A DNA stretch of 64,000 bases. It comes from Okapia johnstoni. Lineage: Eukaryota > Chordata > Mammalia > Artiodactyla > Giraffidae. The notes beneath the pieces were generated by a model. It worked only from the letters and a program-made list of their open reading frames with translations, did no database searches and had not been told where the DNA came from. A program made the position numbers and the translations under genes. The stretch covers positions 10,623,501 to 10,687,500 of the forward strand of contig JAGTYA010000025.1 of the NCBI GenBank assembly GCA_024291935.2, written 5' to 3'. Below, one piece after another: positions 20,301 to 32,275 of this stretch. The first letter of the stretch is position 1; each line of letters opens with the position of its first letter.

Positions 20301-21860
20301 ACAGGGAGTAGGTGGAGACAGGGCGATGGCAGGCAGCCCAGTGCCCCCAGGCAGAGGGAGACCAGTCTACCGCTGACTGGGCGGCAAGTGACCCGCACGA
20401 GGGGCTGCAGACAGTGCTCTGAGGGGTTCACAGGCAGCCCTGGGCAGGTGGTTAGTTTCCAGTTAGAGAGGTTCTGCTTCTGAACTCTGACTTACTCACA
20501 ATAAATATTATCAGCATAGACAAGCCAAGTGAGCTGTGACAACTCTGAATGCAGTGCAGCCACCACAGAGCAAGAGAAAAGTCCTCATCCCCTTCTCATG
20601 CACAGTGGAGGTGCAGGAGGGAGCGACGGTGGGGGCAGGCAGTCTTTCCTGCCTCTCAAGGGTGGGCCTTGCTGGGGCCCACGGCGGGGCAGGCCAGGCT
20701 GCTTCTGCTCGAACCTTCTCTGCCAGCAGACCGTCAGAGCCACCGCCCTGGCTGGGCCAGGCACTGTCTCCTTGGGGAGGGAGGTTGAAGCCTTTGCAAT
20801 TTGTAGTTGTCTGTTGTATTTAGAAACCCAAGCATCCCAGAGTCATAAATTACCTTGAACTAGTTTGCTAACCCGTGTGACTCACAGCTCTTTAAAGCGG
20901 CCAGTTATATAACTGGCTGAATAAGGCTCACCCTAGACCCCTCAGAGAGGCAGGGCTGAACCAGTCCTGGCAAGGGTGCTGGCCACCCAGGCCTACAGGG
21001 GTCAATGCGAGGAGATGCTTCAGGTCCCTGCAGTTCACTGGCATTTCCATGGAAACACACTCCTAGCAAGGAGCAAGGGTTTACAAATTAACAAGGCTGG
21101 ATTCTCATTCCCAGAACAAGATCATGGGATCTGTGCCACATGGAAGGGGCAGAGAGCGCCATCTGGTTCAGCTTCCCCCATAGTATCCCTGATTATTCAG
21201 TGCCTGCTTACACCCTTCCAGGGACGGGGAGCTCATCACCTCTCAGACATTTCACACTGATGAAAAATTCGCTTCCTGTGGACTCCAGCACTCTCTTCTG
21301 GGGACACGTGTATCCACCCCTGAGACAACCTGGACACAGTAAAGGAATGACAGGACCCCTGGCCAGCCTCTCCTTCACCACCACCAGCCCTCTGGACAGA
21401 ACAGGTGCTAATGGGGCCAGCTGGTTAGACATGCAGCGTGTTATCCCCACACCGCAAGTTCATCTGGACCACCAGCATTGACATCAAGTTTAAATATCAG
21501 ATGGTTGCAAGATACACGTGTCTCCTTTTCTTATCTGTAACAGAGCTTCGGCCCGCTCCCCATTCCTGTATTCAGATAGCAGAGGCGACTGTGCTGGGCG
21601 CAAGGGGAGGAGGCTCTGATGTAAAGGAAGTCTCTGCTGTAACGTGGGATCGATTTCCAGTCTCCTCCACGGTTCCCTGAAATTTGCTGGAGAACAAAAC
21701 CCATCTGATGTTCTGAATCAGGCTTCAAACTGGGTGGGATGCCTGCAGCATCCAAATAGTGAACAGAATACACGGGGCAACTCACCCCCTGGGCTGAGGA
21801 GACAGAGCTGGCCCTCCTGGAAGACCAAGGCAGCGAGGTTCACCCCAAGAAGTGCCAGAG
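20301..21860. other. Mostly unique sequence, no gene seen
   Basis: An AT-richer islet at about 20845-20945 (accttgaactagtttgctaa, ccagttatataactggctg) is non-repetitive. Bases 21110-21340 vaguely resemble an old CR1/L3-type repeat (gacggggagctcatcacctc). A CTCF-like site at 21153-21168 is listed separately. No coding gene is seen. Confidence 0.4.
21153..21168 (-). promoter_or_regulatory. Candidate CTCF site
   Basis: On the minus strand the bases read accagatggcgctctc, close to the CTCF core (CCAnnAGRKGGCRC). This is motif evidence only. Confidence 0.4.
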
Positions 21861-22307
21861 TCCTCCAAAAAAATATACTCCAATGAAAGGGACAACCTGG
21901 AAAAAATGAACAAATTCTTAGAAAGGTGCAATCTCCTGTGACTCAACCAAGAAGGAAACAGAGCATATGAACAGACCGATTACCAGCAATGAAATTGAAT
22001 CAGTAATTAAAACTCCCAACAAACAGAAGTCTGGGACCAGATGGCTTCACAGGTGAATTCTACGAAACATTTTGAGATGAGTTAACACCTATCCTTCTCA
22101 AACTATTCCAAAAAATTGCAGAGCAAGAACACTTCTGAACTCATTCTATGAGGTCAGCATCACCTGGATACCAAAACCAGACAAAGATATCACAAAAAAA
22201 GAAAATTACAGGCCAATGTTGCTGATGAATATAGATGCATGAGTCCTCAACAAAATACTAACAAACTGAATCCAACAAGGATTAAAAGAATTGTACACCA
22301 TGATCAA

Positions 22308-22504
22308 ATGGGGCTTCCCTGGTAGCTCAGCTGGTAAAGAATCCGCCTGCAATGCGGGAGACCCTGGTTTGATCCCTGGGTTGGGAAGATCCCCTGGAGA
22401 AGGGAAAGGCTACCCACTCCAGTATTCTGGCCTGGAGAATTCCACGGACTCTATAGTCCACGGGGTTGCAAAGAGTCAGGCACGACTGAGCGACTTTCAC
22501 TTTC
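22308..22504 (+). repeat. Bov-tA SINE nested in L1
   Basis: A complete head-to-tail copy: ggcttccctggtagctcagc, gtttgatccctgggttggga, aggcacgactgagcgac, then tttcactttc. The L1 target is duplicated as acaccatgatcaa (22295-22307) and acaccacgatcaa (22505-22517), with one mismatch. The insertion postdates the L1. Confidence 0.93.
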
Positions 22505-22741
22505 ACACCACGATCAAGCAGGGCATATCCCTGGGATGCAGGGATTTTTCTATATCTGTAAATCAGTCAATGTGATATACCATATTAACAAATTGGAGAA
22601 TAAAAACCATATGATTGTCTCAATAGGTCCAGAAAAAGCTTTTGACAAAGTTCAACATCCATTTGTGATAAAGTCTCTCCAGACAATGGACATACAGGGA
22701 ACTTACCTCACCATATACAAAAAACGTACAGCTGACATTAT

Positions 22742-23865
22742 ACCATGGATCATAGAAAAAGCAAGGGAAATCCAAAAAAAAAAAAACAAAACTACTTCTG
22801 CTTCATTGACTACTCTAAATCCTTTGACTGTGCGGATCACAAGAATGGGAAAAGAGATGAGAATACCAGACCACCTTACCTGCCTCCTGAGAAAACTGTA
22901 TGCAGGTCAAGAAGCTACGGTTAGAACCAAACAGGGAACAATGGACTGGTTCAAAATTGGGGAAAAGGAGTACATCAAGGCTGTATATTGTCACCCTGCT
23001 TATTTACTTCTATGCAGAGTACATCATGTGAAATGCTAGGCTGGATGAATCACAAGCTGGAATCAAGATTGCTGAGAGAAATATCAGATATGCAGATGAT
23101 AGCACTTTAATGACAGAAAGTGAAGAGAAACTAAAGAGCTCTTGATGAAGGTGAAAGAGGAAAGTGGAAAAACTGGCTTAAAACTCAACATTCAAAAACG
23201 TAAGATCATGGCATCTGGTCCCATCACTTCATGGCAAATAGATGGGGAAAAAGTGAAAACTAACAGATTTCATTTTCTTGGGCTCCAATAATACTGTGTG
23301 TGTGGATGTTGACTGCAGCCATGAAATTAAAAGATGCTTGCTCCTTGGAAGAAAAGCTATGACCAACTTAGACAGCATATTAAAAAGCAGAGACAGCACT
23401 TTGCTGACAAAGGTCCGTGTAATCAAAGTTATGGCTTTTCCAATAGTCAGGTTGGGATGTGAGAGTTGGACCCTAAAGAAGACTGAGCACTGAAGAACTG
23501 ATGCTTTCAAATTATGATGCTAGAGAAGACTCTTGTGAGTCCCTTGGACAGCAAGCAGATCAAGCCAGTCAATCCTAAAGGAAATCAATCCTCAATATTC
23601 ATTGGAAGGACTGATGCTGAAGCTGAAACTCTAATACTTTGGCCACATGATGTGAAGAGCCAACTCATTGGAAAAAACCTTGGTGCTGGGAAAGATAGAG
23701 GGCAAGAGAAGAAGGAGGTGACAGAGGATGAGATGGTTGGATGGCATCACTAACTCAATGGACATGAGTTTGAGCAAACTCAGGGAGATAGTAAAGGATA
23801 GGGAAGCCTGGTATGCTGCAGTTCATGGGGTCGCAAAGAGACAGACATGACTTGCAACAATAGCG
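22742..23865 (+). mobile_element. BovB LINE, 5'-truncated, nested in L1
   Basis: It begins inside the reverse transcriptase region ([12 protein letters not shown]) and runs collinearly to the 3' end: [35 protein letters not shown], then the HFGH-like and [12 protein letters not shown] tail at 23640-23790. Many frameshifts and stops make it non-functional. It splits the L1 between acagctgacattata and gcgtcatactcaatgg. A target-site duplication is not clear. Confidence 0.88.
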
Positions 23866-25606
23866 TCATACTCAATGGTGAAAAGCTGAAAGTATTTCCT
23901 CTAAAATCTGGAACAAGAAAAGAATGCCCGTTCTTGCCACTTTTATTCAACACAGTGTTGGAAGTCCTAGCCACAGCAGAGAAGAAAAAGAAATAATAGT
24001 AATCCAAATTGGAAAGGAAGAAGTAAAACCATCACTGTTTGCTGATACTATATAGAGATAGTATCTGTGATACCACATAGAGAAAATCCTAAAGATGCCA
24101 ACAGAAAACTACTAGAACTCATCAATGAATTTGGTAAAAAAAAAAAAATTGCATATTAATACAAAATTAATATCAGAAATCTGTTGCATTTTTATACACT
24201 AACAATGAACGATCAGAGGAATTAAGGAAACAATCCCATTTATCATCACATCAAAAAGAATAAAATACCTGAGAATAAAACTACCTAAGGAGGTAAAAGA
24301 CCTGTACTTGGAAAATTATAAGACACTGATGAAAGCAATTGAAGACGATACAAAGAGAAGAAAAGATACACCATATGTTATTGGATTGGAAGAATTACAG
24401 TAATATTGTTAAAGTGACTATACTCCCCAAGGCAATCAACAAATTCAATTCAATCTCTTTCAAAATACCAATCACATTTTTCACAGAGAAAATATTTTTA
24501 AAATCTATATGGACACAAAAGACCCTGAATAGCCAATCTTGAGAAAGAAGAACGGAACCTGAGGAATCACTCCCAGACTTCAAACAGCACTACAAAGCTC
24601 CGGTAATCAAGACAGCATAGTACTGGCTCAGAAACAAACGCATCGATCAGTGTATCAGGATCGAGAGCCCAGAAACATACCCATGCACTTAAGGTCAATT
24701 AATCTACAACAAAGGAGGCAAGAATTTACAATGGCGAAAAGACAATTTCTTCAGCAAGTGGGGCTGGGAAACCCTGACAGCTCCATGAGTGAGAGTAGGA
24801 CATTCACTGACGCCATATATAAAAATAAACTCCGACTGGGTTACAGTCCTAAATGTCAGGCCAGATACTATGAAATTCCCAGAGGAAAACATAGGCAGAA
24901 CCCCCTTTAACATAAATTGCGGCGATAATTTTTTGGATTTGTCTCCAAAAGCAAAAAATAAATAAGACCTAATTAAACGCATGAAGCTTTTGCACAGCAA
25001 GAAAGCCGTTGACGAAAATGAAAAGACGACCTACTGAATGAGAGAAAATATTTGCAAATGATACGACAGATAAGGGATTAATATCCAGCTTATATAAGTA
25101 GCTCATACAACTCAACATCAGAAACAAACCAAAAAACAACCCAATTCAAAAGTGGGCAGAAGAAATGACTAGACATTTTTCCAAATAGGAAATGCAGAAA
25201 GATGGCCAACAGGCATATGAAAAGATGCTCCACATCACTGATCATCAGAGAAATGAAAATTAAAAGCACAGTGATCTATCACCTCACATCTGCCAGACGG
25301 CTGTACCACAAATGACAAATGTTAGTGAGGATGTGGAAGAAAAAAACTCTCATCCACTGCTGGTGGGTATGTACGTTGGTGCAGACACTGTGGAAAACAG
25401 TATGGAGGTTTCTTTAAAAACTAAAAATAGAATGATCATATGACCCAGCAATCCCACTTCTAGGTGTATATATCTGAGAAAAAAACCAAAAACACTAAGG
25501 TGAAAAGGTACACACACCTCAGTGTTCTTAGCAGCATTATTTACAGCTGTCAAGATAGAGAAGCAAGGTGTCTACCAGCAGATGAAAGGGTAGAGAAATA
25601 TGGGAG

Positions 25607-25608
<2 letters not shown>

Positions 25609-25678
<70 letters not shown>
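25609..25678. repeat. (AC)n microsatellite, about 35 units
   Basis: An uninterrupted AC run of about 70 bases follows gggagat and ends before tcgggg. It sits in the L1 3' region where AC/TG runs commonly grow. Confidence 0.95.
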
Positions 25679-25680
<2 letters not shown>

Positions 25681-25760
25681 GGGGGAATATTACTCAGCCA
25701 CAAAAAAGGAATGAAATGTTGCCACATCATATTTTACAGCAAATATATTGCAATTTTTAA

Positions 25761-27960
25761 AAAAAATACCTGAGAGTGGATACATGTATACATATGGCTG
25801 AGTCCCTTTGCTGTCCACCTGAAACTACCACAAAGTGTCCCCTTTGAGTGTTCAGCTGACCAACACCCATATGTGAGAAAATGTCCAGAGCCTGGGGAAT
25901 TAACTGTCCAAAAAAAAGCGGACAACACAGTGCCTGGGCCTCGCAAATAGACAGGAAAGGTGCTATTATGTCCGGCAATTAGTGAAGAGTTTGGGGGCAT
26001 GAAAAAAGTGATAAAATATGACACATATGAAAAGAAAAAATGATCAAAATTGACCCAAAACAGACATTTATTCTAGAATTAGCAGAAAAAGACTTTAAAA
26101 GAGTTACTAGAACTGTATGTTCATGTCTGTTCATAACCAAGGGTTCAACAGGTTATGTATAGATAGATTTTTTTAAAAACCCAAATCAAACTTATGGAGG
26201 TTAAAATTACAATAATACCATAAGCAACATTCAGATAATTCCCCCTAAAAGAGGCAGAAAAAGAAGAAAAATAAAACAACCCATGGGACAGAAAGAAAAA
26301 TAGATTTTAGCTAATCATTTTCAGTACTCACAGTAAATATAAAGCATCCAAATATTCCAGTTAAAAGGTAGTGATTTTCAGATTAGATGATTTTAAAAAG
26401 TGAGAATTATGTACTGCCTACAAGAAATGTTTTAAATATAGATACAAATAGGCTTAAAAGGATGGAAAAATATGTGAAACTAATGCTAATCAAAAAGGAA
26501 AGTGGAATGATTATATTAACATCAAAACAGATTTCAGAGCAAAGGATGTTATGAAGGACAAAGAAGGCCGTGACATAATCATCAAGAGATCAATTCACAA
26601 AGAGAAAAATGACAGCCCTATGTCATTATATAACAGATGTTTGAAATACATAAAGGGAAAAAATGGAAAGACGGCAAGTAGAAATATACAAATTCGCGAT
26701 TATAATCGGAAATTTCACTATTCTTCTTTTAATACTTGATAGATCAGAAGTAGATAGAACCAGTGAGGATATAACAGAGCCAAACAACGTCATCAGCCAG
26801 CTTTACCTGTCTTGACATTCTACCCCAAAACAGCAGGTAAACATTCTTCTCAACGTTCTGGAACGTTTGCCAAGATAGACCAACTTCCGTGTGATAAAAC
26901 CGCCTTAGATTCAAATCATACAAAGTATGTTCTGTGACACGCTGAAATTAATTAAACATCAAGCACTCCTAGAAATATTTCTGGGAAAATCCCCAAGTAT
27001 TTGGAAAATAAATAGCATTTCTAAAGAACCTGTGTGAAAGAGGAAATCAAAGTCTTTTCGACTGAATAATAAAAACACTGCATATCAAAAATTCGTGGGA
27101 TGCTACTTAAGCAACACGTGAGGGACATTTTAAGGCACAAGATACCAGTAACATTTAGAAAGGAGAAACGGTCTCAAATCAGTGAGCTTACATTTCACCT
27201 TAACAAACAAGTTTCGGGTCTTTTTTTTCTTTAAGAACAAATTAAGCCCAAAGTAAATGAAAGAACGGAAACGTGAGTATCAGAGTGGAAATCAGTGAAA
27301 CGGAAAAGAGGGGAAATAAGTGAAACTGAAACCCAGATCCTTCGAGAAGATTGATACAGGTAATAAACCCTTAGACGGATTAATCCAGGGGAGAAAGAGA
27401 AAAGGCACAAATTCCCGATACCAAACATGAAGGATGATGCTTGGCCTCATTACAAATTAAAACCAAAGTGACATATTTCTGCACACCTATTAGGATGACG
27501 ACAATTAAAATGACTTCTCATAGCACGTGCCTATGAACATGTGGAGGATCTGAAACTTTCAGAATGTGAACTGGAGCATAACCACGCTGGGAAACAGTTT
27601 AGCAGTTTCTTGAAAGGTTACGCACATACCTACCATATGCTCCGGCCATTCCACACCTAGGTATTTACCCAAGAGAAGTGAAACCACGTCCACACAAAAA
27701 CTTGTGCTCTGGTGCACACAGCGGTCCGGTTCATAAGAGCCAAAGAGAGGAAGTGAACAAACTCCCATCAGCTGATGAGTGGACGCTCCAGCAGCAGTAT
27801 ATCCGTACATTGGGATTCCGCTTGGCAGAAAAACGCAGTGAATGGTTGATGCAGGCAACAACCTGGATGGATCTAAAATCATGATGCTGAGGGAAAGGAG
27901 CCAGACTAAACTCTGTGATTCCATTGGTAGAAGATTCTGGGCAGTGCAGATGAATTCTTA
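25761..27960 (+). repeat. Older, highly diverged L1 (L1M/HAL1-like)
   Basis: AT-rich sequence with L1-type phrases: cattctagaattagcagaaa-like and aaaagactttaaaagagtta near 26080, actgcctacaagaaatgttt near 26415, and at the end tatttacccaagagaagtga and cagctgatgagtgg, then aaaatcatgatgctgaggga. The order fits L1 from ORF1/ORF2 to the 3' end. No frame longer than about 120 codons survives. Confidence 0.7.
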
Positions 27961-28270
27961 TCCATCAGGGGCTGCCTGGGAGTGGAGTCGGGAGGTAGGG
28001 TTAGGCCCCAAGACCTAGGCCAGTTACATCGCTAAGGACAGTCCGCCTAGAGCCCTCTCCGGAGCTCTTGACACCTGCCAGCCCACCGCCCGTCACAGCC
28101 TAGACGCCTCCTCCGTCTGCACCCTCTCAATTCAGTGAGTGTGGGGTGGGCGTTGCCTCTCCCATCCCCGCCACTTGCCCGCCACTCTGATTTCTCTCTT
28201 GTCAAAGAACAGCTGCAGGCACAGTTGTCCTGCAGCCTCTCCTGAGTCGCCAGCCCACACGGAGTCGTGA

Positions 28271-28368
28271 GCCCACCGGTTGTGTGCTGGCCACTGATCC
28301 AGGCCAGCCTCACCCATGAGGGGCCTACGGGGGCCACGGACCACGTCCCCTCGCAGCCCTCCAGCCTG
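28271..28368 (+). repeat. Dispersed duplicate, copy A
   Basis: It shares gcccacc, ttgtgt, ctgatcc, then agccagcctc(a/g)ccc, aggggcc and ggaccacgtccc with copy B at 29209-29302, at about 80% identity by eye apart from a 9-base indel. The family is unknown. Confidence 0.6.
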
Positions 28369-29208
28369 AGGATGTCGGATTCCTCCCCTGCTGGCCTTCC
28401 CTCAGATGCCAGTGTTAGCTCTGAAGTCATCTGTGGGACTGGGGAGACCCCGATGTTAGGATGAGCACCTCCCCGTGCCCACTGCCCGCGTCCATCACCA
28501 CCGGGGATGCCTTCCAAGCTCCTGTGTGCTGAGCCTGCCTCTTGCAGTCAGCCCACACAGAGCCTTCTCAGCTGGATCTTTTTCTTAATCATTTGCTCAG
28601 TGGGTGTCTTACTTGACATGTAATTGTTTTCCTGGAGAAAATTCATCTCCGGGGCCTTGAATGGTCTTTATGAAACTCAAGAGGGTGGTGAACCCCAGCC
28701 CTGCCCCGGGGTCAGGGGAGCCCCGGAGCCCCTCCCGCGGGAGCTCTTGAGGAGCCCCAGGCTGCATCCTGCTGGTGGCTCCCGCGATGTCTGCAGAGCG
28801 GGCCAGCTGCGGGCCCAGAAGGTCCCCAGGTGTCCAGTAATGAGCCCTGTGACCTTGTCACTGTCTGAGCTTTGGGGTCTAGGCTGCAGAGTGGAGGCGG
28901 TCCAGGGTCCTGGGAGCTGGGCACCTCCCAGAGCCTGTGCTGAGCCCCAGCGCCCAGAGCGTCGGGCAGTAGTTGCTGGACTTGGTGAGGGGCCGCCCTG
29001 AGCTCTGCGTGGAGTGCTGCCTGCTTCCCTGCTCCCATCACCCTCTGCCTCTCAGAGGCCCCCTTTCCCCTTCCCTGCTTCCCTCTGAACAGTCAGCCCT
29101 TCCCCCAAGCAGCCAGAGGGGACTGACAAGACCCAGGCAGCCCAGGCCCCTCCTGCCCGACTCCTGGCCACTCACAGCAGAGACAGGGTCCTCGCAGCAA
29201 TCCTCACG

Positions 29209-29302
29209 GCCCACCCCATTGTGTCCTGACCCCTGATCCCAGCCAGCCTCGCCCGTTAGGGGCCGACGCGGACCACGTCCCCGCATAGCCCCCCAGGTTG
29301 AC
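29209..29302 (+). repeat. Dispersed duplicate, copy B
   Basis: Direct-orientation partner of copy A at 28271-28368. Shared landmarks include gccagcctcgcccgttaggg and gcggaccacgtccccgc. Confidence 0.6.
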
Positions 29303-29375
29303 GGGCCATCTGCTCGTCCTCTGTCTGGCCTCAGCCATCCCTGGGCTCCCTGTCACTCACTGGGCTCCAGGCAAG

Positions 29376-29570
29376 CTCTTGCCCCAGGGCCTTTGCACGG
29401 GCCGAGCCCACAGCCTGGCTCGCCCTTCTCCCAGATGCTGTGTGGCTCCCTTACCTGCTTCAGGCTTTCGTACCGTCAGTCTCCTCTGGGCAGCCCGCCT
29501 CATTTGCAGGCTGGCCCCTTCTCCGGGGCGCAGTTGCTGTTCACAGCATGCCACCCCTTGTCAGGTCTGG
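29376..29570 (+). repeat. L2 LINE 3' fragment
   Basis: ccagggcctttgcacgggcc, followed by cgcccttctcccagatgctg and tggctcccttacctgcttca, is the L2 3' phrase order (gggcctttgcacttgctgtt, ccccagatat, tggctcnctccctcac). Confidence 0.7.
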
Positions 29571-30400
29571 CAGATTGTCATCTCCCCGCTAGAAAGGAAG
29601 GGCCCAGCCCAGGGCAGGTGCTGGGAGTTCCTGCTGTCCCTGGGTGACCTGAATGGCTGGCACCCAGCTTGGAGAGGCCTGGCCTTCAGTTTAGATGGAG
29701 GTCCCCTTTCAGCCTCCAGTCGCCCCAGTGGTTCCCTGAGCCCAAAGGGGCCTTGGTTCTGGAGGGCTGCTCACCACCAGTTCTCGGGGCAGCCCTGTCT
29801 GGCCCCTCCGTGTCGCAGCTGGGAGCTGGGCAGGCCTGGCCCAGCGCCTGTCCTGACCGCGCCCCCTCAGTCCAGTGTTGGCGGAGCAGGGCACCTCCCT
29901 CCTGTGGGCCGGGAGCTACGAGCCCCCTTCCCTTTCCCCAAACCAGGCCTCCAGGCCCCCAAGCCCGCCATCTTCCAGAGGCAAAATCAGCCTGTCCTGT
30001 ACCTGCCTGGCTTCCCATGATGGCCAGGCTCATGCCCCGTCGTCTCAGGGCTGGCCTTGGTTCACTTGTGTCCTTGGCAGATGTTGAGCGCATCACAGGT
30101 GCAGGTCTCCGCTCAGAGCCACCACCCCCCAGGGCAGCGAGCGCCTTGTGCCCACAGGCCACCAGGAAGGTCCCTGTGGCCCCAAACTCCACGTCATCAC
30201 CCGCCCATCCATCACCTGCCCACCTGTCCATTTAGCGAACAGTCACCAAGCAGCTGTCCGTACTGGCCCTGTCCCGCACTGTGTGCTGGAAACAGCCCAG
30301 AAGCCCGGCCTCTGTGGGCTGCCCTCCTGGGCACCTCCTCTGTGAAATGAGAAACGGACATCGCTTCCCCAGGAGGCCGTGAGGAGTCCAGGAGATCGCT
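29571..30400. other. Unique GC-rich sequence, no gene seen
   Basis: Antisense open frames of more than 180 codons overlap each other on opposite strands, which is typical of GC-rich non-coding DNA. A weak MIR piece (cctctgtgaaatgagaaacg) lies at about 30335-30395. Confidence 0.4.
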
Positions 30401-30403
30401 ATA

Positions 30404-30560
30404 GAACGGGGGTCAGCAAACTCCTTCTGTTTTCGGCTTCACGGGCCGCTCCGTCCCACAGCTGTCTCCGCCGAAGACGAAATGTACGCGTCACTTACAA
30501 AGACAGACAGCGGCTGGACGTAGCAGGGGGCCGTGGCCTGCTGACCGCTGGTATAGAGTC
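30404..30560 (+). repeat. MER5A-like hAT DNA transposon remnant
   Basis: It starts cgggggtcagcaaactcctt and ctgttttcggcttcacgggc, continues with ttacaaagacagacagcggc, and ends with a reversed-end-like gcctgctgaccgctg. This is the MER5A layout with short inverted termini (ggggtcggcaaact ... ttgccgacccc). Confidence 0.8.
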
Positions 30561-32085
30561 CGGTAGGTGCAGGGTAAGGGGCAGCTGGTGCTGCGATCGT
30601 GACCAAGGATGACAGTAACCGTGGGGAGGCGCCGTCATCCTCTGGGGATGAGGGCTGTGCTCCAGGGGCCGCAGGGTGCTGGGGGTACACAGGCTGGAGG
30701 TGAGACTTAAACGAAACTGCCTTCTGTTAAAATCTGCGTAAGCTTCGTTTCAGCTGGCAATCCCTGGGTCCACATGTAACCCCTAACCTGGCGGGGTATG
30801 TGCTCCAAGAGAGGAAAGCTAGGATTTAACCGGTGACTAAGGTCTGCCCGGAGCCCCATAGAGGCGGCTGGTTTCACAGCACTTTGAGGGAAGCCTGGGC
30901 TGTGCCCCGGGGGCCCTGCGGGTCTCTTGGACCTGCTTCCTTGCCCGCAGGACTCCTCGCTGGCCCTGTCCTCGCTCGCTCCCCGGAGCTCCGAGGTCCG
31001 TCTGCTCAGTGCCCTGTCCAACCCCATCTTAGATCGCACTGTAAGAGTTTCTTAATTATACGCCTCCTCCCTCTAGACTACGAGCAGCTCCTCCTCGGGA
31101 AGGGAAGGGGAAGAATTGGCATTAGCTGAGCGTGTGCCACGTGTGGCCTTGGGAGGCACGCATAGAACCCAGAGAGGTCCCAAGCCTGCCTGAGTGCGCA
31201 CAGCGTAAGAGCCACTGAGCTGGGATCTGGAACGAGGGCATCCCCCGGGAGAGGGCAGGCATGAAGGACCCAGGCTGGGATCGGAGAGACCTGGGTGGCA
31301 AGAGTTATTCTCCCGAAGCCTCAGTTTGTTCACCTGCAAAGTGGACACAGTGACAGTCACCAACTCACAGAGCGGCCCTGGATTCTGTGAGGCCGGGAGG
31401 GAGGTGGAGAGAAGGACAGAGTCCTGGCCTGTCTCTCAGGGCCCTGAAGATCCCTGCTGCTGCAGATTGCCCGGCCGGCCCCGCGCACACCCTGGTCCCT
31501 GAGCTGCAGTGGCTGGCGGCAGGCCTGTGTGCAGGGAATGCCTTCCAAGGAGCGTGCCTCCGTGGCCAGAAACAGAATGCAGAGCCCTCCCAAGGGAGCC
31601 GAAAGCTGCTGGGGTGGATCCCTCTCCACCGCCGAGTCCTTGGCCGCCTCCCAGGCAGGGCTGCAGAGCACTGAGGGGCTGTGCTTAGCCAGTGGGGTGG
31701 GGCGCGGACGACCCTGGGTGCCTACAGGGGCTGACAGCAGTGCTGTGCTGTCCCCGGGAACCAGAGCCGGGTTCTGGGTCCACAGTTCGTCCCCCAGCCC
31801 GTCATCAGCTCCATCGTCGCCCACTGTGAGTGATGGATCCGCAGCAGCTCCCATTCTGCTCTGACCTTCTGCACAGCCTGCCTGTGAGATGCTCTTCACC
31901 ACGGGTCCAGAAACCGCCGCCACAGCCAGTCCTCTGGCTGCTGTTTCCTTCCTTTCGTGAAAGATTTTGACTCTTTTTTTCTAATAAGTGTCAGTCACTG
32001 TAGGGAAAAAACCCAGAACTGTATTGGTCTTCCTTAAGCCTGTTTTGTGGTTTATTAGTATCTCTGCTTTGAATTAGGAAAGTGA
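30561..32085. other. Mostly unique GC-rich sequence, no gene seen
   Basis: MIR remnants are suspected at about 31120-31260 (minus) and 31295-31365 (plus; gcctcagtttgttcacctgc). The remaining open frames are GC-driven. Confidence 0.4.
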
Positions 32086-32087
32086 AA

Positions 32088-32275
32088 GGCTTCCCTGATA
32101 GCTCAGCTGGTAAAGGATCTGCTTGCAATGCAGGAGCTGCTGCTAAGTCGCTTCAGTCGTGTCCAACTCTGTGCGACCCCATAGACGGTAGCCCACCAGG
32201 CTCCCCAGGCAAGTCCCCTTCTCCAATGGGATTGAAAGTGAAGTCCTCAGTATTCTGGCAGGAGAAATGGGGGAG
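32088..32275 (+). repeat. Mosaic SINE: Bov-tA head with reversed Bov-A2 piece inside
   Basis: 32088-32135 is a plus-strand Bov-tA head (ggcttccctgatagctcagc, gcttgcaatgcaggag). 32136 to about 32244 is a reversed Bov-A2 piece (ctgctgctaagtcgcttcag, gtgcgaccccatagacggta, then ccttctccaatgg). From about 32246 the Bov-tA body resumes (cagtattctggcaggaga). It is either a nested insertion followed by deletion or a recombinant. Confidence 0.75.

Larger units (their letters stand above)
21865..25760 (+). mobile_element. L1 LINE ORF2-to-3' part, interrupted by two insertions
   Basis: L1 ORF2 sequence runs on the plus strand: tatactccaatgaaaggga, gggaccagatggcttcacag, then atgttgctgatgaatataga, and after the nested elements gcgtcatactcaatggtgaa through caatcccacttctaggtgta to the 3' end. 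Bov-tA occupies 22308-22504 and BovB 22742-23865. Removing those two inserts leaves a roughly 2.6-kb L1 piece that is 5'-truncated and full of stops and frameshifts, so it is inactive. It forms the first part of the AT-rich block. Confidence 0.88.
27961..29375. other. GC-rich sequence with an internal dispersed duplication, no gene seen
   Basis: Composition switches from AT-rich LINE DNA to GC-rich DNA at about 27960. Two related segments at 28271-28368 and 29209-29302 are listed separately. Open frames are not supported as genes. Confidence 0.45.

Noticed and set aside
22291..22575. tRNA-like sequences in Bov-tA heads as possible tRNA genes
   Set aside because: They are the tRNA-derived heads of SINEs, repeated throughout the window with their SINE bodies; none is a free-standing tRNA gene.
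22536..23039. 167-codon frame that looks like a reverse transcriptase gene
   Set aside because: It starts in L1 and continues in BovB; it is a chimera of nested dead LINEs.
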